Shown here in pieces: positions 7,639-14,936 of a stretch of DNA of 20,760 nucleotides (positions are counted from its first letter, which is position 1; each line of letters starts with the position of its first letter). Origin of the DNA: an uncultured Collinsella sp. (GTDB taxonomy: Bacteria > Actinomycetota > Coriobacteriia > Coriobacteriales > Coriobacteriaceae); contig USHZ01000013.1 of assembly GCA_900554595.1 (NCBI GenBank), positions 1-20,760 of the forward strand, read 5' to 3'. A model generated the notes under the pieces. The model was not told the origin of the DNA, ran no database searches, and worked only from the letters and a program-made list of their open reading frames with translations. A program made the position numbers and the translations under genes.

Positions 7639-8649
7639 ATGCAAGCGTTGAAGATGATAGTCAAGCGCGCGGCAGGACTTCTTGTGCTGCTAGCCGCGCT
7701 TTCGATCGTGACCTTCGGGTTGCTCTATCTGACAGGGAGCGACCCCGCACGCTCCCTTGTTGGGGCCAAACAGGTAAGCGAATCGCAGCTCGAGGCAATT
7801 CGGTCGCGTTATCACCTCGATCAGCCCGTATGGACCCAGTATCTCTATTGGGTCCAAGGGGTCCTGAGCGGCAGCCTTGGCACCTCGACCCGCACGCAGC
7901 TGCCCGTCACAGATATGATTTCGCAGCGCATGGGCATCACCCTCGCGCTTGCGCTCATGGCACTTGTCCTCGCCCTTGCCGTAGGTCTTCCTTTGGGCAT
8001 CATTGCAGCGAAGCATGCGGGCTCATGGCAAGATCGTCTCATCACGACTATCTCGATAGCAGGCCTCAGCGCCCCGAGCTACGCCATCGGTTTGCTTTTG
8101 CTCTATGTGCTCTCCGCACGGCTTAAAATCTTCCCTATCTATGGCCAAGGAGACGGAAGCCCTCTCGACACGTTTAGACATCTCATCTTGCCGGCAGTAA
8201 CCCTCGCCATCGGCATCATCGCCAGCGTCGTCAAGATTTCGCGCGCATCCCTCATCGACGAGATCGGCTCGGACTATACGCTATTCGCACGCTCGCGCGG
8301 GGTCTCCGCCCTGTCCGTCACGCTTGGTCAGCTGCAAAACGCCGCACTGCCCGTCCTTACCTCTTCCGGCCTGCTCATCGCCTCGCTTATCTCGGGAACC
8401 GTCATTGTCGAGACCATGTTTTCGCTTGGCGGAATCGGAACGCTGCTTCAGCAATCGGTAACGTTTGGCGACATTCCCTGTGTGCAGGCCATCACGCTCC
8501 TCCTGGCGAGCGTGATCTGCATCTCCACCGCAATCGTCGACACCTTGGCGCAGCTCGCGGACCCACGCCTGAGAAAGCGCGCGGAGAAGCCGCGAGCAGC
8601 CGCGACGATCCCGTCGTTCAGCCCGATACCGCAAAAGGAGGCCGAGTAA
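7639..8649 (+). CDS. Peptide ABC transporter permease, DppB/OppB type
   Basis: This is the first transmembrane subunit of the peptide importer. I prefer the ATG at 7639 because the AAGGCGG site ends six bases before it; an ATG two codons earlier (7633) sits too close. About 336 residues. An N-terminal membrane helix (AAGLLVLLAALSIVTFGLLYL) is followed by an external segment with RYHLDQPVWTQYLYWVQGVL, typical of DppB. A cluster of hydrophobic helices follows (for example ITLALALMALVLALAVGLPLG). The cytoplasmic coupling loop (EAA-like) reads DYTLFARSRGVSALSV and contacts the ATPase. It lies 32 bases after the lipoprotein gene and is separated from the next permease by a single base, consistent with one transcript. 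Confidence 0.92.
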   Translation: MQALKMIVKRAAGLLVLLAALSIVTFGLLYLTGSDPARSLVGAKQVSESQLEAIRSRYHLDQPVWTQYLYWVQGVLSGSLGTSTRTQLPVTDMISQRMGITLALALMALVLALAVGLPLGIIAAKHAGSWQDRLITTISIAGLSAPSYAIGLLLLYVLSARLKIFPIYGQGDGSPLDTFRHLILPAVTLAIGIIASVVKISRASLIDEIGSDYTLFARSRGVSALSVTLGQLQNAALPVLTSSGLLIASLISGTVIVETMFSLGGIGTLLQQSVTFGDIPCVQAITLLLASVICISTAIVDTLAQLADPRLRKRAEKPRAAATIPSFSPIPQKEAE

Positions 8650-8650
8650 C

Positions 8651-9469
8651 ATGGCCCATCGCATACGCCGGACCTTTCCGCTTCTGCTCGCAGTCCTCTG
8701 GCTGCTCATCGTAGTCGCACTCACCGTCTTTCCCCAGCTCAGAGACGGTGCACTCACACAAGACCTCGCTCTAACCGAGGCCGCCCCAGGAACCGCGGGG
8801 CATCTGCTGGGAACCGACGCGCTCGGTCGCGACGTGGTCAGGCTCACCCTCGCCGGCTCGCGCACCGCGCTGGTAGGCCCTGTGGTCATTGCCCTTAGCG
8901 CCATGACGATCGGCGTTGTTCTTGGCCTTTCGTGCGCCTACTTTGGCGGCCCGCTCGATTGGGCTGTATCGCGCATCGTCGAGCTCATGCTCTCGCTGCC
9001 CACGCTGTTGCTCGCCATCGTCATCGCAGGCATCCTCGGCGGATCTTACGCCACCGATGTACTGGTATTCGTGATTCTCTACACCCCCTACGAAATCAGG
9101 CTTGTCCGCGCTGCCGCGCTGCGACACATCCACGACTCGTTTCTCGATGCGGGCAAGCTCCTCGAGCTGAGCCCGGCACGCATCATGTTCCGGCATCTGC
9201 TCCCCATCATCCAACCTGTCGTGGTGTCCGCAGTGTTCCTCGATATGTCCAACGCATTGGTCTCGCTCTCCTCGTTGTCGTTCTTGGGAATCGGCATCTC
9301 TCCACAGCAGGCAGACTGGGGAAGGCAGCTCTCCGACGCCCGCTCGCTGATCTACAGCAATCCCGCCGCGGCTATCGCGCCCGCAGTCGTCATCATCGTC
9401 ACATCGATCGCCTTAAACGTCATCGGTGACAACATCGCAGCAGGCAATCGAGAGGAGGCCCACGCATGA
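8651..9469 (+). CDS. Peptide ABC transporter permease, DppC/OppC type
   Basis: This is the second membrane subunit, 272 residues. Its ATG follows the stop of the first permease by one base, and AAGGAGG lies inside the end of that gene. It has an N-terminal helix (LLLAVLWLLIVVALTVFP), then the DppC hallmark HLLGTDALGRDVVRLTLAGSR before the transport domain. Several more helices follow. The coupling loop is FLDAGKLLELSPARIMFRHLL with the proline-rich LLPIIQPVVV after it, and the C-terminal half carries SLSFLGIGISPQQADWG, also characteristic. Its end overlaps the ATPase start by four bases (ATGA), indicating translational coupling. Confidence 0.93.
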   Translation: MAHRIRRTFPLLLAVLWLLIVVALTVFPQLRDGALTQDLALTEAAPGTAGHLLGTDALGRDVVRLTLAGSRTALVGPVVIALSAMTIGVVLGLSCAYFGGPLDWAVSRIVELMLSLPTLLLAIVIAGILGGSYATDVLVFVILYTPYEIRLVRAAALRHIHDSFLDAGKLLELSPARIMFRHLLPIIQPVVVSAVFLDMSNALVSLSSLSFLGIGISPQQADWGRQLSDARSLIYSNPAAAIAPAVVIIVTSIALNVIGDNIAAGNREEAHA

Positions 9470-10983
9470 CGCCCATTGAGCCGCAAGACCTTCACGTATC
9501 CATCAACGGAACCGAGCTGATCCAGGGCGCGAGCCTCTCGATACCCGCAAGCGCAACGGTGGGTATCGTCGGCGAGTCCGGGTCGGGAAAATCCCTGACC
9601 GCAAAGGCCATCTCTGGGCTCTTGCCGCGCGGCGCCCACGCCTCGGGATCACTCAAGATCATGGGCACCCCCATCGACCTCACGGCCCCCGAGCGCACCT
9701 GGGAGGCCCAGCGCGGATCGGCGATCGTCTGGCTTCCACAAGACCCCTTCTCTTCGCTCAATCCGCTGCGCACCTGCGGAAGCCAAATTGCCGCAGGCTC
9801 CCGTCTGCCCAAGGCAAAGCGACATGGGCAAGCCGAGCGACTTCTTGCCGACGTGGGACTCAGCCCCACCCTGTACGATTCCTACCCACATGAGCTTTCG
9901 GGAGGCATGCGTCAACGCGTGGCCATCGCCGCCGCGCTCGCGCCGCAGCCGCAGGTGTTCATCGCCGATGAACCCACCACGGCACTCGACGCCAGCACTC
10001 AAAAAGATGTGCTCGACCTTCTTCAAAGCACCTGCTTCAAGCGCGGCATGACCCTTATCATCATCACGCATGACCTTCCCCTGGCCGCAGACCGTGCAGA
10101 CTACCTCGTTATCTTCGACAAGGGCCGTGTTGTCGAAGAGGGCCCAAGCGAGAAAATCACCACCTCGCCCCAGTCGAGCTACACTAAAAAGCTACTCGAG
10201 GCGCATCGCCGTCTGCAAAACGGCGATAACCCCGAAATCGGAGACACGGTGCTTTGCGTGGAGCACCTGACCCGTCATTTCGAAGGGAATCCCAAGCCCT
10301 CGGTAGACGATGTTTCCCTCGACATCCATGCGGGAGAGATTTTGGGACTGGTCGGAGAATCCGGGTCTGGCAAATCAACCGTCGCCCGTTGCGTGGCAGG
10401 ACTCGAAAAACCCGATAAGGGAACCGTGGCCTTTTACGAAAAGGATTCCCGGCAGCCCCTTCCCTGGTCCCGGGAACAGGCGCAGCTCGTTTTCCAGAAC
10501 CCCTTTGGCTCCCTCAATCCCGTCATGACCGTCGCTCAAACCCTCAAGGAAGCGCTACGGGCATCCGGCCGCGCAGACGATGCACAAGCCGTTAGAAACC
10601 TGATGGAATCGGTGGGGCTTTCGGCCGACCTGGCCGATCGAAAGCCCCTCACCCTCTCGGGCGGGCAGTGCCAGCGCGTAGCCATCGCGCGCGCCATCGC
10701 TCCCCAACCGCGCCTGCTCATCGCGGACGAAGCGGTCACCGCGCTCGATGCCAACATACAGGCACACGTTCTCCAGACCCTCCTTGGCCTGCGGAGTAGC
10801 CTGAATCTCGCCATCCTCTTCATCAGCCATGACCTGGACACCGTTCGCCGCATATCCGATCGCATCGCAGTTATGCAAAACGGAAAGGTCATCGAATCCG
10901 GAACGACCGACGCCGTTTTGAACCATCCCCAGCACGCATACGTGCGCAAGCTGATCGCAGCCATGCCCCCAGCGCTCGATTGA
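9466..10983 (+). CDS. Peptide ABC transporter ATPase with two fused nucleotide-binding domains
   Basis: One polypeptide of 505 residues carries both ATPase domains that are separate proteins (DppD and DppF) in most peptide importers. Domain 1 has Walker A GESGSGKS (36-43), signature LSGGM (144-148), Walker B VFIADEP (164-170) and the switch His in ITHD (202). Domain 2 has Walker A GESGSGKS (297-304), Q-loop VFQNPFGSLNP (Q344), signature LSGGQ (397-401), Walker B LLIADEAVTALD (Glu 422) and ISHD (His 455). Both domains therefore look catalytically intact. Fused ATPases of this kind are known, for example GsiA of the glutathione importer. The start overlaps the preceding permease stop. The usual DppD Fe-S or C-terminal Cys motif is not seen. 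Confidence 0.94.
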   Translation: MTPIEPQDLHVSINGTELIQGASLSIPASATVGIVGESGSGKSLTAKAISGLLPRGAHASGSLKIMGTPIDLTAPERTWEAQRGSAIVWLPQDPFSSLNPLRTCGSQIAAGSRLPKAKRHGQAERLLADVGLSPTLYDSYPHELSGGMRQRVAIAAALAPQPQVFIADEPTTALDASTQKDVLDLLQSTCFKRGMTLIIITHDLPLAADRADYLVIFDKGRVVEEGPSEKITTSPQSSYTKKLLEAHRRLQNGDNPEIGDTVLCVEHLTRHFEGNPKPSVDDVSLDIHAGEILGLVGESGSGKSTVARCVAGLEKPDKGTVAFYEKDSRQPLPWSREQAQLVFQNPFGSLNPVMTVAQTLKEALRASGRADDAQAVRNLMESVGLSADLADRKPLTLSGGQCQRVAIARAIAPQPRLLIADEAVTALDANIQAHVLQTLLGLRSSLNLAILFISHDLDTVRRISDRIAVMQNGKVIESGTTDAVLNHPQHAYVRKLIAAMPPALD

Positions 10984-10993
10984 GGTGATCCAC

Positions 10994-11941
10994 ATGCCAC
11001 CAACTTATCAAATCGTCGATTTGACGCCAGGGGCAGACCCGCGCGATTCCCTACCCTCCGGCCTTGCGTTGCCTGCCGGCACCCTCGCCGCCGCCCAAAA
11101 AGCTCAAGGCGCCCTACTGCGCACGCTCTTTACCGCCGCGGGCCCCGAAGGCACGGCAGCGCTGCTGGGCTACAGAAGGCCGCACACCGCGCAGCTTAAG
11201 CTGTGCGCGCTTGACGGCGACAGCTCGCTTTTCGACCAGCTCCTCCACCACGCATCGCAGGAGACCCAAAAGCTCGGCCTCGACGTCAAGACCGAGCTCG
11301 GCGATGCGTCCCAGCACCCTATAGTGGCCCCGCACGCCGTGCATCCTGCCAACTATCACCAGACGACCGAATTCACCTGCGGGCCGGTAGCGGTCCTCGA
11401 CGCCCTGCTGCGCAAGGGCGTCGTTGAGCGCATTACGCGCGATGAAGAAATCGCACTTTGGCGCGAAGCCACCATGGCGGTCGCATGCGATCCCTATGGG
11501 CTTGCCCTCGCCTGCAAGCGTCGCGGCTTTACTCCTTCCGTATATGTCTCACGCACCGGATGCATTCTCGACCCCGCGAGCGACATAGGGATTCTCAACA
11601 AGGCGCTTGCCCGCGACACACAGTTGTCTTTCGAGCAACAGGCAAACGAAGAAGGGATTCCCACCCGTGTGGGCGACTTCGATTCCTCGGATATCGCGCG
11701 ATTCCTCGACGAGGGACGCATTGTGGTTCTGCTTATCGACGAATGGCATTGGCATGCAGAGCGCTGCCCGCATTGGATTACCGTGACCGGGCGACGGAAT
11801 ATGCGTTTTTACCTCGATGACCCATGGCATGATCGCGAATACGGCGAGAGCGTCATCGACACCGGCAACCTTGCCATCGACAAGAACGATCTTGACTTGG
11901 TAAGTTCCTACGACGGCACCAAGGCGATGCTCGTCTTTTAA
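10994..11941 (+). CDS. C39-like cysteine peptidase (DUF3335-like), cytosolic
   Basis: This 315-residue protein has a papain-like C39 core in its C-terminal two thirds. The Cys motif is YHQTTEFTCGPVAVLDALL (Cys129, with Gln123 placed as an oxyanion Gln), the His motif CPHWITVTG (His260) and the Asp motif FYLDDPW (Asp275/276), giving a complete triad. The segment WREATMAVACDPYGLALACKRRGF is typical of the DUF3335 subgroup, whose members often carry an acetyltransferase domain. Here residues 1-110 are of similar position but too diverged to call. There is no signal peptide or membrane helix, unlike the C39 domains of bacteriocin exporters. The ATG at 10994 is preferred over a GTG at 10985. It follows the ATPase by ten bases, so it is probably cotranscribed and may act on imported peptides. 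Confidence 0.8.
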   Translation: MPPTYQIVDLTPGADPRDSLPSGLALPAGTLAAAQKAQGALLRTLFTAAGPEGTAALLGYRRPHTAQLKLCALDGDSSLFDQLLHHASQETQKLGLDVKTELGDASQHPIVAPHAVHPANYHQTTEFTCGPVAVLDALLRKGVVERITRDEEIALWREATMAVACDPYGLALACKRRGFTPSVYVSRTGCILDPASDIGILNKALARDTQLSFEQQANEEGIPTRVGDFDSSDIARFLDEGRIVVLLIDEWHWHAERCPHWITVTGRRNMRFYLDDPWHDREYGESVIDTGNLAIDKNDLDLVSSYDGTKAMLVF

Positions 11942-11987
11942 GATACGAATCCCCAAGCTCCTTCAAGCCAGAGAGAAGACGATATAT

Positions 11988-13097
11988 ATGGAAACGCAAG
12001 AGCAGCGTATACGACGCGAATTCGCCCAGCTCGTAAGCATGGACTCAGTATCGCTTAACGAAAGGGAGTGCGCAGACTGGCTCCGCGAGCGACTGGAAGA
12101 GCTCGGCTTTGAGGTCAAGGAAGACGACGCGGGTTCAAAGCTTGGCGGCAACGCAGGAAACCTGCACGCCTGGCTTGAGGGCACGACGGGCGAGGACCCC
12201 ATCCTTTTATGCGGACACATGGACATCGTCGAGCCGGGACGCGGAAAGAAAGCCATCTTCCATGAAGACGGTACCATCACCTCGGATGGAACGACCGTGC
12301 TCGGCGCCGATGACATCGCAGCTATTGTAGAGATCCTCGAGGGGGTCCGCGCGGTCCTTGCCGCAGACCGTCCTCATCGAGGAATCGAGATCGTATTCTG
12401 CGTCGACGAGGAAGCCTATGACGGAGGCAGCAGGTCCTTGGACTTTAGCACGATAAAAAGCCGCGAGGCATATGTGCTCGATTTGGCGGGCACGCCAGGC
12501 ACGGCAGCCATCGCAGCCCCGACGCTCATCTCGTTTGCCGCCACGCTCTTGGGCAGGGCCGCGCACGCCGGTTTTGAACCCGAATCCGGCATCAACGCCA
12601 TCGCAGCTGCAGCACGGGCAATATCAAGCCTTAAACAGGGACGCGTCAACGACCACACGACCCTGAACATCGGGACGATCGAAGGTGGAGCCCAGGCAAA
12701 TGTCGTGCCGGAAAGCTGCCGGTGCACAGGAGAAATCCGCAGCAGCAATCACGCCGAGGCGCTTGCGCTCATGGACAGCGTCGACCGAATCTTCTCCAAG
12801 GCCGCAGAATATCTCGGAGCACAGGTCTCGATGGCATCAGAGGTCCGCATCAAGGCATACCGCACGCGTATGAACGCGCCCGCGGTCGCCCGCTTCTTGA
12901 ATGTCTGCGGCAAACTCGGCCTTGCAGGCAACCTCGTGGAGACCTTTGGCGGAAGCGACAACAACAGTTTTGCCGAGCACGGCATCGAGGGCATTGTGCT
13001 CTCATGCGGTATGATGCGCCCCCATTCCACCGCCGAATACGTTCGCATGGAAGACCTCATCGTCGGAGCGAAACTGGTCGAAGAGGTCATCGGCTAG
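11988..13097 (+). CDS. M20 family metallopeptidase (PepT-like)
   Basis: A predicted di-zinc cytosolic peptidase of 369 residues, probably cleaving di- or tripeptides delivered by the importer. The metal and catalytic motifs are in order: LLCGHMDIVEPG (His77, Asp79), VLGADDIAAI (bridging Asp108), FCVDEEAYDGGS (Glu131 and Glu132), VLDLAGTPG (Asp155) and, near the end, PHSTAEYVRMEDL with the last His ligand. The dimerisation or lid domain lies between about residues 175 and 285. It follows the C39-like gene by 46 bases with only a weak ribosome site (AGAGAGAAG). No signal peptide. It is the last gene before the remnant repeat, and no clear terminator follows it. Confidence 0.9.
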   Translation: METQEQRIRREFAQLVSMDSVSLNERECADWLRERLEELGFEVKEDDAGSKLGGNAGNLHAWLEGTTGEDPILLCGHMDIVEPGRGKKAIFHEDGTITSDGTTVLGADDIAAIVEILEGVRAVLAADRPHRGIEIVFCVDEEAYDGGSRSLDFSTIKSREAYVLDLAGTPGTAAIAAPTLISFAATLLGRAAHAGFEPESGINAIAAAARAISSLKQGRVNDHTTLNIGTIEGGAQANVVPESCRCTGEIRSSNHAEALALMDSVDRIFSKAAEYLGAQVSMASEVRIKAYRTRMNAPAVARFLNVCGKLGLAGNLVETFGGSDNNSFAEHGIEGIVLSCGMMRPHSTAEYVRMEDLIVGAKLVEEVIG

Positions 13098-13161
13098 CGG
13101 CGTTACGTCAACACGTCCGCGCGCAACATGTCTCTATCGTGCATAGGGCATGAAGCCATGG

Positions 13162-13190
13162 GGCAGGGTATACTGGATGCCGACCCTGCC
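13162..13190. repeat. 8-bp hairpin after the M20 gene
   Basis: GGCAGGGT (13162-13169) and ACCCTGCC (13183-13190) pair perfectly around a 13-base loop, 65 bases after the M20 stop. There is no U-run, so it is at best a weak terminator. The loop side includes TATACT (13169-13174), which could alternatively be a -10 box. Confidence 0.45.
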
Positions 13191-13213
13191 GTCCTTTGAC
13201 AGGGTGACCATAT

Positions 13214-13226
13214 ACGGGGAGCTTGC
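13214..13226 (+). other. Fragment matching the 5' part of the TPP riboswitch
   Basis: ACGGGGAGCTTGC is identical to 14838-14850, the first bases of the thiC TPP riboswitch, and stops at 13226, the base before the M18 remnant begins. The remaining aptamer parts (GGCTGAGA and CCTGAT) are absent here. It may be a broken riboswitch left at a recombination point; a chance match is possible. Confidence 0.4.
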
Positions 13227-13298
13227 TGGGAGGTCGCCAACAAGGCCGACATCTACGAGGCCTATCGCGGCTACAAGGCCTTCCTCGAGCGCGCCTAA
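13227..13298 (+). pseudogene. Remnant of the 3' end of an M18 aminopeptidase gene
   Basis: These 72 bases read WEVANKADIYEAYRGYKAFL then ERA and a stop, the C-terminus of the M18 aminopeptidase, in an intact frame but with no 5' part of the gene. They match 5492-5563 at 70 of 72 positions, with one silent and one conservative (Ile/Leu) difference. Nothing upstream matches the M18 gene, so this is not an ordinary full duplication. It marks the right edge of the peptide-uptake block. The original gene order may have been M18 gene then yaaA, with the block inserted at the gene's 3' end. Confidence 0.9.
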
Positions 13299-13315
13299 TC
13301 AACCCCGCCCATAAC

Positions 13316-13385
13316 TTGCGGTGGAATACGGATTGATTTGGTCTTCCAATAACCCAAGCAGACCGTATTCCACCGCAACTTTTTT
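13316..13385 (+). terminator. 16-bp hairpin with T6 directly before yaaA
   Basis: TTGCGGTGGAATACGG (13316-13331) and CCGTATTCCACCGCAA (13363-13378) pair perfectly around a 31-base loop that contains a small inner stem (TTGG/CCAA). Six T's follow at 13380-13385. It has the form of a terminator in the plus direction, possibly the original one of the M18 gene. It ends only 15 bases before the yaaA start, so yaaA RNA starting upstream would have to pass it. Confidence 0.65.
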
Positions 13386-13400
13386 GGCAGAGGAGAGTCC

Positions 13401-14210
13401 ATGCTTCAAGTCATCATTTCGCCCGCCAAGCAAATGCGCGCGGCCCAAGATGCTTTTGAAGTCCTGGGCATTCCACCTTTTGCGCACGAGACGGCTCGCC
13501 TCCACCGCGCGCTGCTAGATATCGAACGAAATGAAGGCAGCGGCGGCCTGCAGGCGCTATGGAACGTGAGTGACAAACTGCTGGGGCCTTGCCTCAACAC
13601 CCTGCATGAGTTCGGGCCCATCCTGAAAAACGGCGATCTCGACAATCCCGCACTCGCCCGTCACCTCTCCCCCGCCGTCATGTCCTATCACGGCATTCAA
13701 TACCAGAGCATGGCGCCCGAGGTGATGGATTCCGCGCAGCTCGCATGGCTGCAAGACCATCTATGGATCCTCTCGGGCCTTTACGGATGCGTACGCCCCT
13801 TTCATGCCGTTGAACCGTATCGGCTGGAGATGGGCGCGAAGCTTGCCGTCGGCGATGCCAGAGACCTTTACGCGTTTTGGGGCGACAAGCTCGCGCGGGC
13901 CATCGCTCCGGCGGGCTCCAACGCTACGATCGTCAACCTCGCCAGCGCGGAATACGCCAAAGCCGTTCTGCCCCGCCTCACCACCGATGTCACGGTCGTC
14001 ACATGTCTCTTTGGCGAAAGCATCCGCAACGGCAAGCCCATCCAGCGCTCGACCGCCAGCAAAAAGGCGCGCGGCTCCATGGTGCGCTGGATGGCAGAAA
14101 ACAAGCTCGAGGATGTAAGCGGGCTCACCGCGTTCGACGTTGGTTATCGTCACTTTCCCGAGCTTTCAAATAAAAACACTTTGGTCTTCCTGAACGAACA
14201 GGCCTTGTAG
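13401..14210 (+). CDS. yaaA: YaaA family (DUF328/UPF0246) peroxide-stress protein
   Basis: A 269-residue cytosolic protein of the YaaA family. E. coli YaaA lowers free intracellular iron and limits DNA damage under hydrogen peroxide stress, and binds DNA. Family landmarks are visible throughout: VIISPAKQM at residues 4-12, VMSYHGIQYQSM, HLWILSGLYGCVRPFHAVEPYR (split here as LSGLYG and PYRLEMG), INLAS-like VNLASAEYAKAV, and KKARGSMVRWM near residue 220, followed by FDVGYRHF. Length is close to the family norm. The start at 13401 has AGAGGAGAG upstream. It stands alone: an old M18 remnant and hairpin lie before it, and it converges with the minus-strand gene at 14251. Confidence 0.92.
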   Translation: MLQVIISPAKQMRAAQDAFEVLGIPPFAHETARLHRALLDIERNEGSGGLQALWNVSDKLLGPCLNTLHEFGPILKNGDLDNPALARHLSPAVMSYHGIQYQSMAPEVMDSAQLAWLQDHLWILSGLYGCVRPFHAVEPYRLEMGAKLAVGDARDLYAFWGDKLARAIAPAGSNATIVNLASAEYAKAVLPRLTTDVTVVTCLFGESIRNGKPIQRSTASKKARGSMVRWMAENKLEDVSGLTAFDVGYRHFPELSNKNTLVFLNEQAL

Positions 14211-14250
14211 GACCACCGCTACTTTTGAATGTGCTGCCTAGGCACGGCGT

Positions 14251-14766
14251 CTATTCCGCCAAGCCGTCGGCTTTGGCAACTTCGTTTGTCGAGCCGTCCT
14301 GATAGGTAATCTTGACATGCTCCACCTCGGACACCTTGACGCCCGACGGGGGCTCCAGGCGCCATTCCGTCAGGGCGATATCCATGGTCGTGGGCACATC
14401 CCTTTGATCTTTGAGCTTCACCGTGAGCGTTTTGAGCGCCGCGTCAAACGTCACGCGTTCGATTTCTTCACCTGGAATGGACCCACCACTCAGCTGCAAC
14501 TGCACAAACTCATCGCGCGGGTACCAATAATCGCCCGGCGCGGCAACGGTATTGCCGCCCGTAACCTTCACCGTCATGATCGGCAGGGCATCATCAGCCC
14601 CAAACTCCCAGGCAGCGCCGCCGCGACCGCCAAACGTCCAGATACAAAAGGCAATCACCAGCACGGCAAGCACCGCAAAACCAATCGCAACAAGGCCATG
14701 GTGCGCACGGCTTTCCTCGGCCGATACATCCCATTGCGTCTCTCGATATAGATGCTTGTCTTCCAT
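14251..14766 (-). CDS. Small membrane-anchored protein of unknown function
   Basis: I do not recognise this 171-residue protein. The start MEDKHLYRETQWDVSAEE at 14766 is supported by GGGGAGG five bases upstream; a longer reading to 14946 overlaps thiC and its riboswitch and is unlikely. One membrane segment (LVAIGFAVLAVLVIAFCIW) lies at about residues 25-43. The N-terminal 23 residues are charged and likely cytoplasmic. The remaining 125 residues would be outside and look like a beta-rich domain (IMTVKVTGGNTVAAPGDYWY, then VQLQLSGGS and LTVKLKDQR), with no Cys in that domain and no catalytic motif that I can see. It is divergent from thiC, sharing a 170-base intergenic space, and converges with yaaA. 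Function unknown. Confidence 0.8.
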   Translation of the reverse strand: MEDKHLYRETQWDVSAEESRAHHGLVAIGFAVLAVLVIAFCIWTFGGRGGAAWEFGADDALPIMTVKVTGGNTVAAPGDYWYPRDEFVQLQLSGGSIPGEEIERVTFDAALKTLTVKLKDQRDVPTTMDIALTEWRLEPPSGVKVSEVEHVKITYQDGSTNEVAKADGLAE

Positions 14767-14791
14767 GTTCGCCTCCCCACAGGCACGCTCG

Positions 14792-14822
14792 TTGGCCCAA
14801 TCGTACCCATTCAGGCTATACT
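14792..14822 (+). promoter_or_regulatory. Candidate thiC promoter
   Basis: TATACT at 14817-14822 is a good -10 box 16 bases before the riboswitch aptamer. The best -35 (TTGGCC, 14792-14797) has a long 19-base spacer, so the -35 is uncertain. Confidence 0.4.
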
Positions 14823-14837
14823 TGAGCCCATGACATA

Positions 14838-14926
14838 ACGGGGAGCTTGCAGGACAAGACGGCAGGCTGAGATTGGGCGCGCCCGCCCTGACCCGCAAAC
14901 CTGATATGGGTAATGCCAACGAAGGG
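14838..14926 (+). ncRNA. TPP riboswitch (THI element) before thiC
   Basis: The conserved aptamer segments are all present in order: ACGGGGAGC at the 5' side, GGCTGAGA (14865-14872) that binds the pyrimidine of TPP, and the 3' half ACCTGATATGGGTAATGCC followed by AACGAAGGGA. A GC-rich variable arm lies between them. The 3' end contains GAAGGGAG, which is the only ribosome site for thiC, ten bases before its ATG. There is no space for a terminator between aptamer and gene, so TPP binding most likely hides the ribosome site and represses translation. Confidence 0.93.
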
Positions 14927-14936
14927 AGCCGTGCCA

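Larger units (their letters stand above)
13098..13400. other. 303-base junction region between the peptide operon and yaaA
   Basis: This stretch holds, in order, a GC-rich hairpin (13162-13190), a short riboswitch-like fragment (13214-13226), the 72-base M18 gene remnant (13227-13298) and a 16-bp hairpin with a T-run just before yaaA. It has no intact gene and looks like a recombination boundary. Confidence 0.75.

Noticed and set aside
5564..13226. Integrative element with its own recombinase
   Set aside because: The flanking repeat invites this, but every ORF in the block is a transporter, peptidase or leader; no integrase, relaxase or transposase is present, so only the repeat-bracketed structure is claimed.
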